Shown piece after piece: positions 8,698 to 16,863 of a stretch of 45,632 nucleotides of DNA. A program made the translations under genes and the position numbers. The notes beneath the pieces are model-generated. The model did not search any database and had not been told where the DNA came from. It was given only the letters and a program-made list of their open reading frames with translations. Source of the DNA: CAYLLT01 sp964591605 (lineage in GTDB: Bacteria; Planctomycetota; Phycisphaerae; UBA1845; PWPN01); contig CAZQEN010000009.1 in assembly GCA_964591605.1 (NCBI GenBank), forward strand, positions 1-45,632, read 5' to 3'. Within the stretch, counting starts at the first letter, position 1. The number at the start of each line of letters is the position of its first letter.

Positions 8698-9810
8698 GTG
8701 AAGCCGACTTCGAAACGAGTGACCGTCGCGAACGTGGCGGAACGCGCGAAGGTCTCCACCACCACCGTCTCGCTGATCCTCTCCGAACGGGCCGAATACC
8801 TGCGGCAGTTCCATCCCGACACCATCCAGCGGGTCCGCGAAACCGCCCGCCGCCTGGGTTACTACGGAAACCTGTTCGCCTCGGGGCTTCCCACCAAGGC
8901 CAGTTCGTTCTTCGCCCTCGTGATGCGCGATGACGTCAGCGGAGAGAGCAGCAGTTGGCACCAGTGGTCCTTCGAGGGGGATTTGCTGGCAGGAACCATC
9001 AAAGCGGCTTCCGAGGCCAGGGTTTATCCCATCGTGGCGACCGCCAGTTCGGAGCTCACGCCCGAGACCGTGCGCCCCCTCGAACGCGTGATCGCCGGCG
9101 GAGTGTTCGGGGCGATCGTCCGGACCCCGCACCCCCTCCTCGAGCGCTATCTGCGCGCCCGCCTCCGCCACGGCGAACCGCTCGTCGTGGTCTTCCCGCA
9201 GCGCATCCGGAAATGGCCGCGCAACGCCATCGATGTCGACAACCTGGCCATCGGCGTCGCCGCCGGACGGCTGCTCGCCGGGCACCAGTGCAAGCGCTGG
9301 GGTGTCGTCACGTACAAACAGAGTCGAGACCCCCACACCCTCCGGATCGAGGGCTTCCGGCGGGTCGCCCACGAACTCGGTGTCGCCATTGAGACCATCC
9401 AGCTTCCCCTCGGCCTCGACGACCTGCAGGTCCGCGACTACCTCGTCCCCCGGTTCAAGCGCCTGCGCTGGGACGCGATCTTCTCGCTGGATTCGGTCTC
9501 GTCGGTGGGTTCGCTCCTGGCGTGCCTCAAGCTGGGTCTGCAGCCGCAGGCCGACTTCCATCAGGTGGGGTGCGATTGCTCCATGTGGCAGAGCACACCC
9601 CTGCCGCAGATCACGTCGGTGGACATCTCGTGGAAGGAAGTCGGCATCCGGGCGGTCCGGCGGCTGGTGGATTCTGTCAAGACGGGGCAGGCCGAGTTTG
9701 AAACCATCCTGCTGCCCCCGCGGGTGATCGCAGCGGACAGTTGCCCCCTGCCTCCCTCGTTCCAGTCGGAAACCCCTGCCCCCGCACCCGCCAGTCCGAC
9801 GCCGATCTGA
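8698..9810 (+). CDS. LacI-family transcriptional regulator
   Basis: DNA-binding regulator of 370 aa. The start is GTG at 8698 with GGAGA just upstream. Residues 7-55 form the LacI helix-turn-helix (VTVANVAERAKVSTTTVSLI) followed by the hinge-helix segment (IQRVRETARRLGYYGN). Residues about 65-350 form a periplasmic-binding-protein-like effector domain with typical strands (FFALVMRDDV; WDAIFSLDSVSSVGSLLACL; TSVDISWKEVGIRAVRRLVD). Proteins of this family usually respond to a sugar or sugar phosphate. It is transcribed divergently from the large glycoside hydrolase at 4890-8255, with two palindromes between them, so control of that gene and of itself is likely. The effector is not predictable. 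The C-terminal tail is rich in Pro and Ala. Confidence 0.92.
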   Translation: MKPTSKRVTVANVAERAKVSTTTVSLILSERAEYLRQFHPDTIQRVRETARRLGYYGNLFASGLPTKASSFFALVMRDDVSGESSSWHQWSFEGDLLAGTIKAASEARVYPIVATASSELTPETVRPLERVIAGGVFGAIVRTPHPLLERYLRARLRHGEPLVVVFPQRIRKWPRNAIDVDNLAIGVAAGRLLAGHQCKRWGVVTYKQSRDPHTLRIEGFRRVAHELGVAIETIQLPLGLDDLQVRDYLVPRFKRLRWDAIFSLDSVSSVGSLLACLKLGLQPQADFHQVGCDCSMWQSTPLPQITSVDISWKEVGIRAVRRLVDSVKTGQAEFETILLPPRVIAADSCPLPPSFQSETPAPAPASPTPI

Positions 9811-10016
9811 GAGCGTGTGTGAACTGGGCGCCCCCTCCCGCCGCCCCGGGTGCCCCCTCCCGCCGCGCAGCCCCGGATGGGGGGGCTGAGGCAACCGCCG
9901 ATGAATAGCCGATTTTTCATGTGCAGTGTCAGGGCCGGGTCGTGCTATAATGGGCTTCTGTCGGGTTGTTCGTGTCCGTCGCGGAGTTGGAGTGATAACC
10001 CAGGAGGGCGGAAGGT
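9811..10016. promoter_or_regulatory. Intergenic with direct repeat and TATAAT -10 element
   Basis: A short GC-rich unit (GCCCCCTCCCGCCGC) occurs twice in tandem between about 9830 and 9866. TATAAT lies at 9946-9951, about 65 bp before the next start, but no good -35 hexamer is found at the expected distance. Confidence 0.35.
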
Positions 10017-11291
10017 ATTCGGACGCTTCTTCCCGCTCTTGCATTGGCCGTCTGCCTGCTCAGCACGGCCGTCGTGCGCGCCGTTCCTCCGGCCCCGCCC
10101 GAGCTGCGCGACGTGGCCGGTAATACCCTGCCCCCCGTGGAGTGGACGCACTCGTTCAACTTCGACGACGGCCCGCAGGGCTGGGTCATCACAAGCTGCG
10201 GAACGCCGTGNNNNNNNNNNNNNNNNNNNNNNNNNNNNNNNNNNNNNNNNNNNNNNNNNNNNNNNNNNNNNNNNNNNNNNNNNNNNNNNNNNNNNNNNNN
10301 NNNNNNNNNNTCCGGCACGAGCGGCTGGCTGGGCGACATGCAAAGCACCGGCGGCGGAAGCCTCTACCTGCCTGGAAGCGACTTCAACGGCGATGAATCC
10401 GTGGCCGAACGCACCATCGCCTCGATCACCGGCCTGCCCACCAGCGCCAGCATCGTCATGCAGGTGGACGTCTACGTTCCCAATCTCCTGCCGCTCTCCG
10501 GCTTCCGCCACGACAACGCCTACCCCGGCAATCACCTCGAGTCGGCTGGCTTCTGCCTGCTCCGCGATGACATGGAGGGCATGTGCCTGGAGGGCTGCAA
10601 TGGCAGCGGCGGGCCCTCCGGACACGAGAACTACAACGGCTTCCTGCGTTTCCGCGATTTCACCGGCAGCGCCGGAAACACCTGGCAGTATCCCACCTGC
10701 TGCGGCGGCAAGCGGATCATGGAGCTCGAAGGCTCCTGGCCTACCTGCAACAACACGACCAACATGGATAAGACCGCCTGGTGGGACTCCTGGATCACGC
10801 TCTACATCAACTACAACTACAGCAAGGCCGATGAGGTCTACGTCTGGGCCTACATCCCCTGGAACTACCCCCGCCCGGATTGCACGATCGTCGGGTCGGG
10901 CTCCGGCTGGATCGAGCTCGTGCGACGACCGCTCACCGGCAACGGCTTTGGCGCGCAGAACTGGTCGAAGATCTCCCTGGGCGGGAAGTTCTCCTGGACC
11001 CAGGCCCAGTGGGACAACGTCAAGCTGGCCATTCAGCCCTTCTGTTACAGCCCGCCGGTGGACTACGACGGCGACGGCGACGTGGACCTGGACGACTACG
11101 GCGTGTTTCAGCGCTGCTATACCGGCTCGGATCCGCCGCCGGGCACGTACGATTCAGCCAATTGCCGCTGCTTTGACCGGTTTCCCGCCGGGGCGCCCGA
11201 CAACGCCATCGACGCCCAGGATCTGGCGGTGTTCCTCGCCTGCGCGGGCCGCGCCGGCGTCCCCGCGCCGACCGCCGGCTGCGGGAACTGA
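10017..11291 (+). CDS. Exported dockerin-like protein interrupted by an assembly gap
   Basis: Predicted secreted protein of about 425 residues as drawn; 100 Ns at 10211-10310 hide part of it and the true gap length is unknown. The only codon giving a complete signal peptide is ATT at 10017, nine bases after GGAGG (10003-10007): RTLLPALALAVCLLSTAVVR. The next candidate start (TTG at 10044) cuts the signal peptide. A rare ATT start or a base error is therefore implied. The visible mature region resembles a beta-sandwich (FNFDDGPQGWVI; GGGSLYLPGSDFNGDESVAE; MQVDVYVPNLLPLSGF) with many Cys. The C-terminus has two EF-hand-like modules (DYDGDGDVDLDDYGVFQRC and DNAIDAQDLAVFLAC). No catalytic function is recognised. 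Confidence 0.75.
   Translation: MRTLLPALALAVCLLSTAVVRAVPPAPPELRDVAGNTLPPVEWTHSFNFDDGPQGWVITSCGTPXXXXXXXXXXXXXXXXXXXXXXXXXXXXXXXXXXSGTSGWLGDMQSTGGGSLYLPGSDFNGDESVAERTIASITGLPTSASIVMQVDVYVPNLLPLSGFRHDNAYPGNHLESAGFCLLRDDMEGMCLEGCNGSGGPSGHENYNGFLRFRDFTGSAGNTWQYPTCCGGKRIMELEGSWPTCNNTTNMDKTAWWDSWITLYINYNYSKADEVYVWAYIPWNYPRPDCTIVGSGSGWIELVRRPLTGNGFGAQNWSKISLGGKFSWTQAQWDNVKLAIQPFCYSPPVDYDGDGDVDLDDYGVFQRCYTGSDPPPGTYDSANCRCFDRFPAGAPDNAIDAQDLAVFLACAGRAGVPAPTAGCGN
10211..10310. other. Assembly gap (100 N)
   Basis: A run of exactly 100 N, the usual placeholder for a scaffold gap of unknown length. It falls inside the dockerin-like gene, so frame continuity across it cannot be assumed. Confidence 0.99.
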
Positions 11292-11411
11292 GCACACCTC
11301 GCCCCAAAGCTGAATCGTCGCGCGTTGCCCACGGTGCCGACCCCCGCGGCCCCATCACATGCCGCCCCCCGCGCGAGGATCCGACAATTCCTTCAGCGAG
11401 CACGGCCAGCG

Positions 11412-11496
11412 TTGTGGTGCAGCCGTCTCGGCTGCACGTTTCCGCCATGTCCGCCATGGGCGAGAATCGCCACATGGCGCGATGCGCCGGGGCGAA
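11412..11496 (+). repeat. Palindromic repeat family C, copy 1
   Basis: Two conserved hairpins. The first has GTGCAGCC and GGCTGCAC arms (11417-11437) around GTCTC; the second has CGCCATG and CATGGCG arms spaced by about 14 nt. A second copy is at 14599-14690 in the same orientation. Relative to copy 2 the first hairpin differs by a compensatory C/G swap. This copy lies between convergent genes. Confidence 0.75.
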
Positions 11497-11584
11497 CGTC
11501 TCAAAAGGCGCCGCTGCCCGGAAACCGTGCCACGCCCCCCGGCGCGACGCCCGCTGCGCATTCCCCACGAACCCGCCGGAACCG

Positions 11585-12634
11585 CTACGCCCCCAGCAGA
11601 TGCTCGATGATCATCCGCTCGAGGCCTTCGTAGTCGCGGTTCTTGATCATCTGGGCCTCGGCCTTGCGGTCGAGCGTCCGCACCTTGCGGACCATCAACT
11701 CGAAGAAGCGCTTGCTGTTCGCCAGGTGCTTCGTGTTGTCCTGCTGTTTGGTGGTGCGCAGTGCTTTGACGTCCAGCCCGACCATCTCGCCGTTACGCCC
11801 GTAGCCGCCCTCCTCCAGGACCCGCACCTGATTAAACGCCGCCCGCAGGTTCGCCGCGCCGAAGCTCTTGTCCTCATCGAACTTCAGGCCGTTCTGATCG
11901 TTGAGGTGCACGCTCCAGAGCTTGTCGTGCGACAGGGCGAACGCCATCTCATCCGACGGATCCAGCCCGGCGAGCAGGGCGTGGGCCGTCTCGATCAGCC
12001 CGCCCACCCGCTCCGGATCGTCGGTCTGATACGACAGCGCGAGGGCGTGGCCGATCGTCGGGATGTACGCCTGATCCATCGGCTCGTTGGGCTTGGGCTC
12101 GATCGCGATCCGGATTTCGGAGCTGTGATCGAGCATCCTGTTCAGCGCCTCCAGCAGCCAGCCGTGAGCGACGCGGGCGTTCTTGGCCTCGCGGATGTAG
12201 GTGCCCTCACGGGCCAGCCACAACACCATCAGGTTGGTCCCGATGGCCGCGCCGATGTCGATGCAGCGGAGCGTCCGCTCGATCGCCCACTGGCGGGCCT
12301 TCGGGTCATTCGAGGTGTAGCCCCCGTCGATGCCCCGCGGGTCTTCCCAGAGCCGCGGCGCAACCAGCTCCGCCGCGAGCCCCAGATCGTCGAGCGTCTT
12401 CCTGAGCCGGGCGGCTTCCTTCTCGATCTGGCGGGCCGACTTGCTGTCCACGTCCGGCACGGCGTCGTCGTCGTGGAACTGCACGCCGTCGAAGCCGAGC
12501 GCCTTGTACACCTTGAGCTTCTTGGCGAATGCCACCGGCTGACGCACCGTTGGCCCGAACGGATCGGCGCCTTCGTGAATGTTCCACGGGCCGAATGAGA
12601 AACGATATCCTGTCCCTTTTGCTGCCTTTGCCAC
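11585..12634 (-). CDS. Xylose isomerase-type sugar isomerase
   Basis: TIM-barrel ketol isomerase of 349 aa. The start is GTG at 12634, preceded by AAAGGA; the frame is open further upstream, but the resulting N-terminus aligns with actinobacterial XylA (FSFGPWNIHEGADPFGP). Key residues fall at nearly the Streptomyces numbering: H54 in VQFHDDD, W139 in LWLAREG, E179 and K181 in IEPKPNEP, E215 and H218 in IETAH, D253 and D255 in KFDED, D288 in GLDVK. The position of metal ligand Asp245 (motif HIDLN) is instead H243 (SVHLN). L-rhamnose isomerases have a His at the corresponding metal site, so the substrate may not be xylose. No xylulokinase is adjacent. Catalysis of an aldose-ketose interconversion is likely; specificity is open. 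Confidence 0.85.
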   Translation of the reverse strand: MAKAAKGTGYRFSFGPWNIHEGADPFGPTVRQPVAFAKKLKVYKALGFDGVQFHDDDAVPDVDSKSARQIEKEAARLRKTLDDLGLAAELVAPRLWEDPRGIDGGYTSNDPKARQWAIERTLRCIDIGAAIGTNLMVLWLAREGTYIREAKNARVAHGWLLEALNRMLDHSSEIRIAIEPKPNEPMDQAYIPTIGHALALSYQTDDPERVGGLIETAHALLAGLDPSDEMAFALSHDKLWSVHLNDQNGLKFDEDKSFGAANLRAAFNQVRVLEEGGYGRNGEMVGLDVKALRTTKQQDNTKHLANSKRFFELMVRKVRTLDRKAEAQMIKNRDYEGLERMIIEHLLGA

Positions 12635-13001
12635 GTGATGTCCTTTCCAGAGCGAAAACCAGCCTGACGCACCGCGCCCCCACGCTCGGGCGCGAACGAA
12701 CCGACCGGCGGATTGCCGGGTGGAGGCGGTGAGATTACTGCGCCCGGGCCAGCGGCTCAAGACCGCACCCGCGATCTCAGCGCCCCGGGGTGTATCCGAA
12801 ATACAGGGGCGTGTTTCTCGGGTGGCATGGGCAGCGTCCTCGCTGCCCGTGCGAGAAGCTCGATAATGAGAACACGAACGACTCCCCCGGCCGGCACATC
12901 GGCCTCGCCATACCGCCGATACGGCGCATCCCGGTCAGCCTTGGGAACAGAATCGCAGCGTGCCGAAACCGCCCCCACCCACCGTCACCCATCCTGCCCG
13001 C
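12635..13001. other. Intergenic with repeat family B copy and small palindrome
   Basis: No gene is supported. The stretch holds a palindromic repeat (12792-12851, listed separately) and CGCCG-ATA-CGGCG at 12914-12926. It is the leader of the isomerase gene and the trailer of the oxidoreductase upstream, both on the minus strand. Confidence 0.5.
12792..12851 (+). repeat. Palindromic repeat family B, copy 1 (short form)
   Basis: A 60-nt unit beginning GTATCCGAAATACAGG and containing TTCTCGGGTGGCATGGG. Its hairpin is GGGCAGCG-TCCT-CGCTGCCC, with perfect 8-bp arms. It is homologous to the two tandem copies at 18898-19051, which carry an extra GC palindrome before the same TCGCTGCCCGTG end. Confidence 0.8.
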
Positions 13002-14375
13002 TCATGTGATGTCCGGCAGCTTCCACGGAGCGCGATACTCGTAGTCGAGGAGCTGGTTGGCCTCCGGATCGTTGGTGATCTGCTCGCGCTGGCCGTCCCA
13101 CGTCAGGTAGCGCTTGCGGTCGAAGGCGATCAGCCCCAGGAGGGTGGTAGAGGTCGATTTGTGGCCCACGGCCACGGGGCAGTGCGAGGGCTTGCGGCTC
13201 CGGACCGAGTCGAGAAAGTTGCGGGCATGCGACTTGTCATCATCCACCTCGCCCCGCTCGCTGAGCTTGGGGCCGACGGTGTGCGAGCCGACCTTCTTTC
13301 CGCTCGCCCGCAGAATCGGTCCGGTGACCGGCACGTCGTCTTCGAGCACCGCTTCCGGCAGGACGTCGAGTCCCGACCCGCCGCAGTAGATGGTGCCCTG
13401 CGTGCCGCGGATCTCGACCACGTTGCCCAGCTTGGTGCCGGCCGCGCCGTTGGCATTGATCTGGCTGAAGGTGACCAGCGGGCCGCGGGGATACTCCCAG
13501 ATCACCTCCATGGTATCGGGCACGTCGCGGTTGTCCTGCACCGCATAGCGTCCGCCGAGGGCAAACACGCCGCTGGGCGTGTCCTGCCCGATGGCCCACT
13601 GGATCAGATCGATGTAGTGCGTGCCGAAGTTCGTGAGCTGCCCGCCCGAGTAGTTGCGGAACCAGCGGAACTTGTACAGGCAGCGGTTCGCGTTGAACGG
13701 AACCTGCGGCGCCGGGCCCAGCCACATGTCCCAGTCGAGCCCCGGCGGCGGACTCGTATCGCCCGGACGGCCGATGCCCCGCGGCGCCTCGTTGCGGATA
13801 TGGAAGCAGCGCGCGAACGTCACCTGCCCGATGTCGCCGCGCTGCACCATCTCCGCCGCTTTGCGGCACAGCCTCGACGAGCGCCGCTGCAGGCCCATCG
13901 AGGTGATGCGTTTGTGCCGCTCGGCCGCCTGAACCATCCGCCGGCCCTCGCTGATCGTGAGCGACAGCGGCTTTTCGACATACACATCCTTGCCCGCCTG
14001 GCAGGTGTGGATGAACTGCAGGGCGTGCCAGTGGTCGGGCGTCGCGATGAGGACGGCGTCCACGTCGCTGCGATCGAGCACGCGCCGGTAGTCACCGGTG
14101 CGAAAGAGCTCTCCCCCGACCTTCTTCGCGGCCATGTCGAGGTGCGGCTGGTAGACGTCGCACAGGGCGGTGAACAGCGCGTCGGGCTGCGGCTTGAACG
14201 CGTCGATCAGTTGATCGCCGCGGTTCCCGACGCCGATGATCCCGAGCCGCACCCGCTCGTTGGCCGGGAACGATGACGCGACGCACCGGTGCGCCCCGGC
14301 CGCCACCCCCGCGGCCAGCGCCCCCGTCGAAAACCGCCGGCGCGTGATCGTCCGGCGCGGGACTCTTCCAGCCAT
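13002..14375 (-). CDS. Tat-exported Gfo/Idh/MocA family oxidoreductase
   Basis: NAD(P)-dependent oxidoreductase family protein of 457 aa. The ATG at 14375 is preceded by GGGGAG. The N-terminus carries a twin-arginine signal (RRRFSTGALAAGVAAGA). Residues about 45-170 form a Rossmann fold (VRLGIIGVGNRGDQLIDAF), with the dinucleotide-binding EKP motif intact (VYVEKPLSLT). The C-terminal domain has the typical HYIDLIQWAIG helix and a substrate-side His. Cofactor is probably bound before folded export. Planctomycetes encode many of these secreted paralogues, often near glycoside hydrolases. Some related families (GH109, GH179) act as NAD-dependent glycosidases, so either sugar oxidation or glycoside cleavage is possible. 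Its trailing gene is the isomerase at 11585, on the same strand with a 367-bp gap. Confidence 0.88.
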   Translation of the reverse strand: MAGRVPRRTITRRRFSTGALAAGVAAGAHRCVASSFPANERVRLGIIGVGNRGDQLIDAFKPQPDALFTALCDVYQPHLDMAAKKVGGELFRTGDYRRVLDRSDVDAVLIATPDHWHALQFIHTCQAGKDVYVEKPLSLTISEGRRMVQAAERHKRITSMGLQRRSSRLCRKAAEMVQRGDIGQVTFARCFHIRNEAPRGIGRPGDTSPPPGLDWDMWLGPAPQVPFNANRCLYKFRWFRNYSGGQLTNFGTHYIDLIQWAIGQDTPSGVFALGGRYAVQDNRDVPDTMEVIWEYPRGPLVTFSQINANGAAGTKLGNVVEIRGTQGTIYCGGSGLDVLPEAVLEDDVPVTGPILRASGKKVGSHTVGPKLSERGEVDDDKSHARNFLDSVRSRKPSHCPVAVGHKSTSTTLLGLIAFDRKRYLTWDGQREQITNDPEANQLLDYEYRAPWKLPDIT

Positions 14376-14598
14376 GATCCATCTCCCCGCAGCGTGATCG
14401 CGACTCAAGATAGGGCGAGATGCCCGCTCCGCACCTCCCTGCATCGCGGGCGCGACGCCGTGACGCTCACCCTCGCCGCGCCGCCTCTTCTGCACGACTC
14501 AAAACCGAAGTCTATCCCCCGCGCCCCGCCGCGGCAACGACCAACCGCCGCCGACCTGCGTATTAGGGTCCGCGATACAATCCGCGGGCCGTGACGAT

Positions 14599-14690
14599 TG
14601 TGGTGCAGGCGTCCCGCCTGCGCGTCGCGCCGGGGCCTGCACGTGTTCGCCATGGACAGGATTCGCCACATGGCGCGATTCGCCGTGCCG
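14599..14690 (+). repeat. Palindromic repeat family C, copy 2
   Basis: The unit begins TTGTGGTGCAG as in copy 1. Its first hairpin has GTGCAGGC and GCCTGCGC arms (14603-14623) around GTCCC; where copy 1 has C and G, this copy has G and C, so the pair is kept. The second hairpin keeps CGCCATG and CATGGCG arms with ATTCGCCA in the loop. It lies in the long gap upstream of the oxidoreductase gene. Confidence 0.75.
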
Positions 14691-15654
14691 AAGTCGCCGC
14701 GGCAACCACCACCATGCACCGCTCCGCCGCCCGCCCAGGCTCTCACGCACCCCCGCGTGGATCGTAACCGTCTCGATGAAAGGTAGTGAACCCTGCCCCC
14801 AACACGGCACCCTCCCAGGAGTTCGCGCCCCTCACTTCTCGCTTAACCCCCTCCCTCCGGAGCGCCCGTCATGTTTACTCCCCATGGGAGGCCCCGCATG
14901 TTCCGCGCGCTCACCCCATCCGCCCACTCCACCACCGCCTGGTCCGCATCCATCTGCCTGGCTCGACCGCGACAAATCGAACCCAGTTTGCCCACCCCAT
15001 GCCCCGCACCTCGGCGCCCGGCCTCCGCCTTTCCTCTGTGCCATAAGGATTCAGACTCTTCGCGCCTTGCGCAGATTCCCGGGCTGCTAGCATCTCAAAT
15101 CTCAAATCTCAGATCTCGAATTGGGTTGGGGGCGATGCCCGCGCCAGGCTCGTCTGCGGCGACAAATCGAACCCAATTTGCCGCCCCGCGCCCCCAATCC
15201 CGGCCCACAGCCCGATGCACCGCACCAGCCGCCCCGCTCACGCCGGATACAAATCGAAGCCAATTGGCCGATGGGACCCGCACCCTCGACCCCGCCAGGA
15301 CCGACGCCCCTCGCCTTGCCCCCGCCCTCCACAGCAGAACGAACCCAATTCCGCCGCATCACCCCCCGACCCCCAGTCCCCGCCTCCTGTCTGCGTTCGT
15401 CTGCGGCAACAGAACGAACCCAATCGCCTCACGAACCGGGCCGCGTCCGAGCCCCCAGCCGCGAGACCAGCCCAGTCACACGCCGCCCCTGCACAAGTCC
15501 CGTCCCGCCTCCGCATCTCCACCTGCCCCGCCCACCTTCTCACTTTCCCACCTTCCCACTTTCGCCGCCGCTGGCGTTCCCGACCCCCAGGGAACCCTCA
15601 GCGCCACACCCCGCCCGGCTTTCGGTTATGATTCCGCCACGAACGGAGAGCGAC
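14691..15654. repeat. Gene-free, C-skewed region with five spaced copies of an AACCCAATT-core repeat
   Basis: There is no credible gene in almost 1 kb. The plus strand is very C-rich and G-poor. Five related units occur at 14970-14991, 15160-15182, 15249-15269, about 15334-15354 and about 15408-15428, all in the same orientation. The best conserved part is ACAAATCGAACCCAATTTG, which has CAAAT and ATTTG arms; later copies read ACAGAACGAACCCAAT. Copies 2 and 5 also share CGTCTGCGGC before the core. Spacers are about 65-170 bp and unrelated. A microsatellite-like ATCTCAA run (15092-15116) and AATTGGGTT, the reverse complement of the core, at 15119-15127 lie within the array. Confidence 0.6.
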
Positions 15655-16863
15655 GTGGAACTCGACCTTCAACGCTTCTACAACGTCAACCGCCGCATCC
15701 TGATGTGGATCGTCTTCTTCGCGATCCTCTGGCTGCTGAGCGACTTCTTTGCGGTGATGTTCCTGACCTTCATCATCGGTTTCGTCATGCGCAAGGTGGC
15801 CAGCTTTTTCGTCAGGACCACCCGCTCCCCGTACTGGGCGGCCGTCGTATTCCCTTACCTGGTCGCCCTGGGCCTGCTGGTGCTGCTCATGATGACCACC
15901 ATCCCCCGCGTCATCGATGAGGGCGTGGAGTTCTCCAGGAAAGCGCCTCACCTGCTCTACACCCTGGCCGATGAGGTCAAGAAGACCGCCCAGCGCTACA
16001 ACATGGAGCCCGTGCTCGCCAAGTACGTCGCCGGAGACGAACCGGTGGTGATCCTCGAGACTCCGCCCCCGAGCACCGAGCCCGCCACCCAGCCCGTCAT
16101 CCGCGAGATCAGCCCGGCGGCGATCGTCCGTCGCGTCATGGACACCGTCACGACCGTGCTGCCCAAGGCCGAGGGCGGCGAGCAGCGGATCACCTTCACC
16201 GAGCTCTTCCTCAAGTTCGCCGCCGAAGTCACCGAGGGGACGATCAAGTTCCTCCTCGCCATCCTGCTCTCGTTCCTGATCGTGCTCGACTTCGACCGGC
16301 TCCAGCACGAGCTCTCGAGCTGGCGCAACAGCACGGTGGGCAAGTTTTTCCACGAGGCGGCCGCCAGCGTCGTCGAATTCTCCGAGGTCGTCGGCACCGC
16401 GTTCCAGTGCCAGCTCGTCGTGGCCCTGGTGAACGCCGCGATCACGTCGGTGGGCCTGGCCATCCTCGACATTCAGCCGGCTCTGCTGTTGACGACCATC
16501 GTTTTTCTCTTCGGCCTCATCCCCGTGCTGGGCGTGTGGATTTCCTCGGTGCCGATCATCCTGATCGCGTTCAACGACCACGGCCTGGGTACGGCCATTG
16601 CGGCGGTCGGCCTCATCACCGGCGTGCATCTCATCGAGGCGTACATCCTCAACCCGCGTATCTACGCCGCCCGGTTCCACCTCAACCCGGTCATCGTGCT
16701 GATCATCCTGCTGGTGGGGCACGAGCTGTTCGGCGTGTGGGGCATGCTCCTGGGCATCCCCGTCACGCACTACGTGCTCAACGTCGCCCAGGTGCCGCCG
16801 CTGCCCAAGAAGGGCCGCCGCGCGGCGGAGCCCGTCATGGCGGCAGCGCCGCGCGGACCGTGA
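15655..16863 (+). CDS. AI-2E/PerM-family membrane transporter
   Basis: Polytopic inner-membrane protein of 402 aa. The GTG at 15655 is preferred because GGAG lies seven bases upstream; an in-frame ATG at 15628 has no ribosome-binding site and overlaps a TATGAT sequence that could be the -10. The architecture fits the AI-2E (PerM/TqsA) family: N-terminal membrane pair (ILMWIVFFAILWLLSDFF, AAVVFPYLVALGLLVLLMM), a soluble insertion with a Pro-rich piece (about residues 140-180), then FLLAILLSFLIVLDFDRL, and a C-terminal set with the family-typical GLIPVLGVWISSVPIILIA and LNPVIVLIILLVGHELFGVWGM. Members export small molecules or ions, including AI-2 and Na+/H+ in some cases; the substrate here is unknown. 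The 3' end overlaps the convergent Nramp-Usp gene by 29 bp. Confidence 0.88.
   Translation: MELDLQRFYNVNRRILMWIVFFAILWLLSDFFAVMFLTFIIGFVMRKVASFFVRTTRSPYWAAVVFPYLVALGLLVLLMMTTIPRVIDEGVEFSRKAPHLLYTLADEVKKTAQRYNMEPVLAKYVAGDEPVVILETPPPSTEPATQPVIREISPAAIVRRVMDTVTTVLPKAEGGEQRITFTELFLKFAAEVTEGTIKFLLAILLSFLIVLDFDRLQHELSSWRNSTVGKFFHEAAASVVEFSEVVGTAFQCQLVVALVNAAITSVGLAILDIQPALLLTTIVFLFGLIPVLGVWISSVPIILIAFNDHGLGTAIAAVGLITGVHLIEAYILNPRIYAARFHLNPVIVLIILLVGHELFGVWGMLLGIPVTHYVLNVAQVPPLPKKGRRAAEPVMAAAPRGP

Noticed and set aside
14970..15428. CRISPR array
   Set aside because: Only five degenerate copies, spacers of very unequal length (about 65-170 bp) and no cas genes.
16835..16863. Frameshift or misassembly at the overlapping convergent ends
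   Set aside because: Both proteins end at natural positions for their families, so a 29-bp convergent overlap is the simpler reading.
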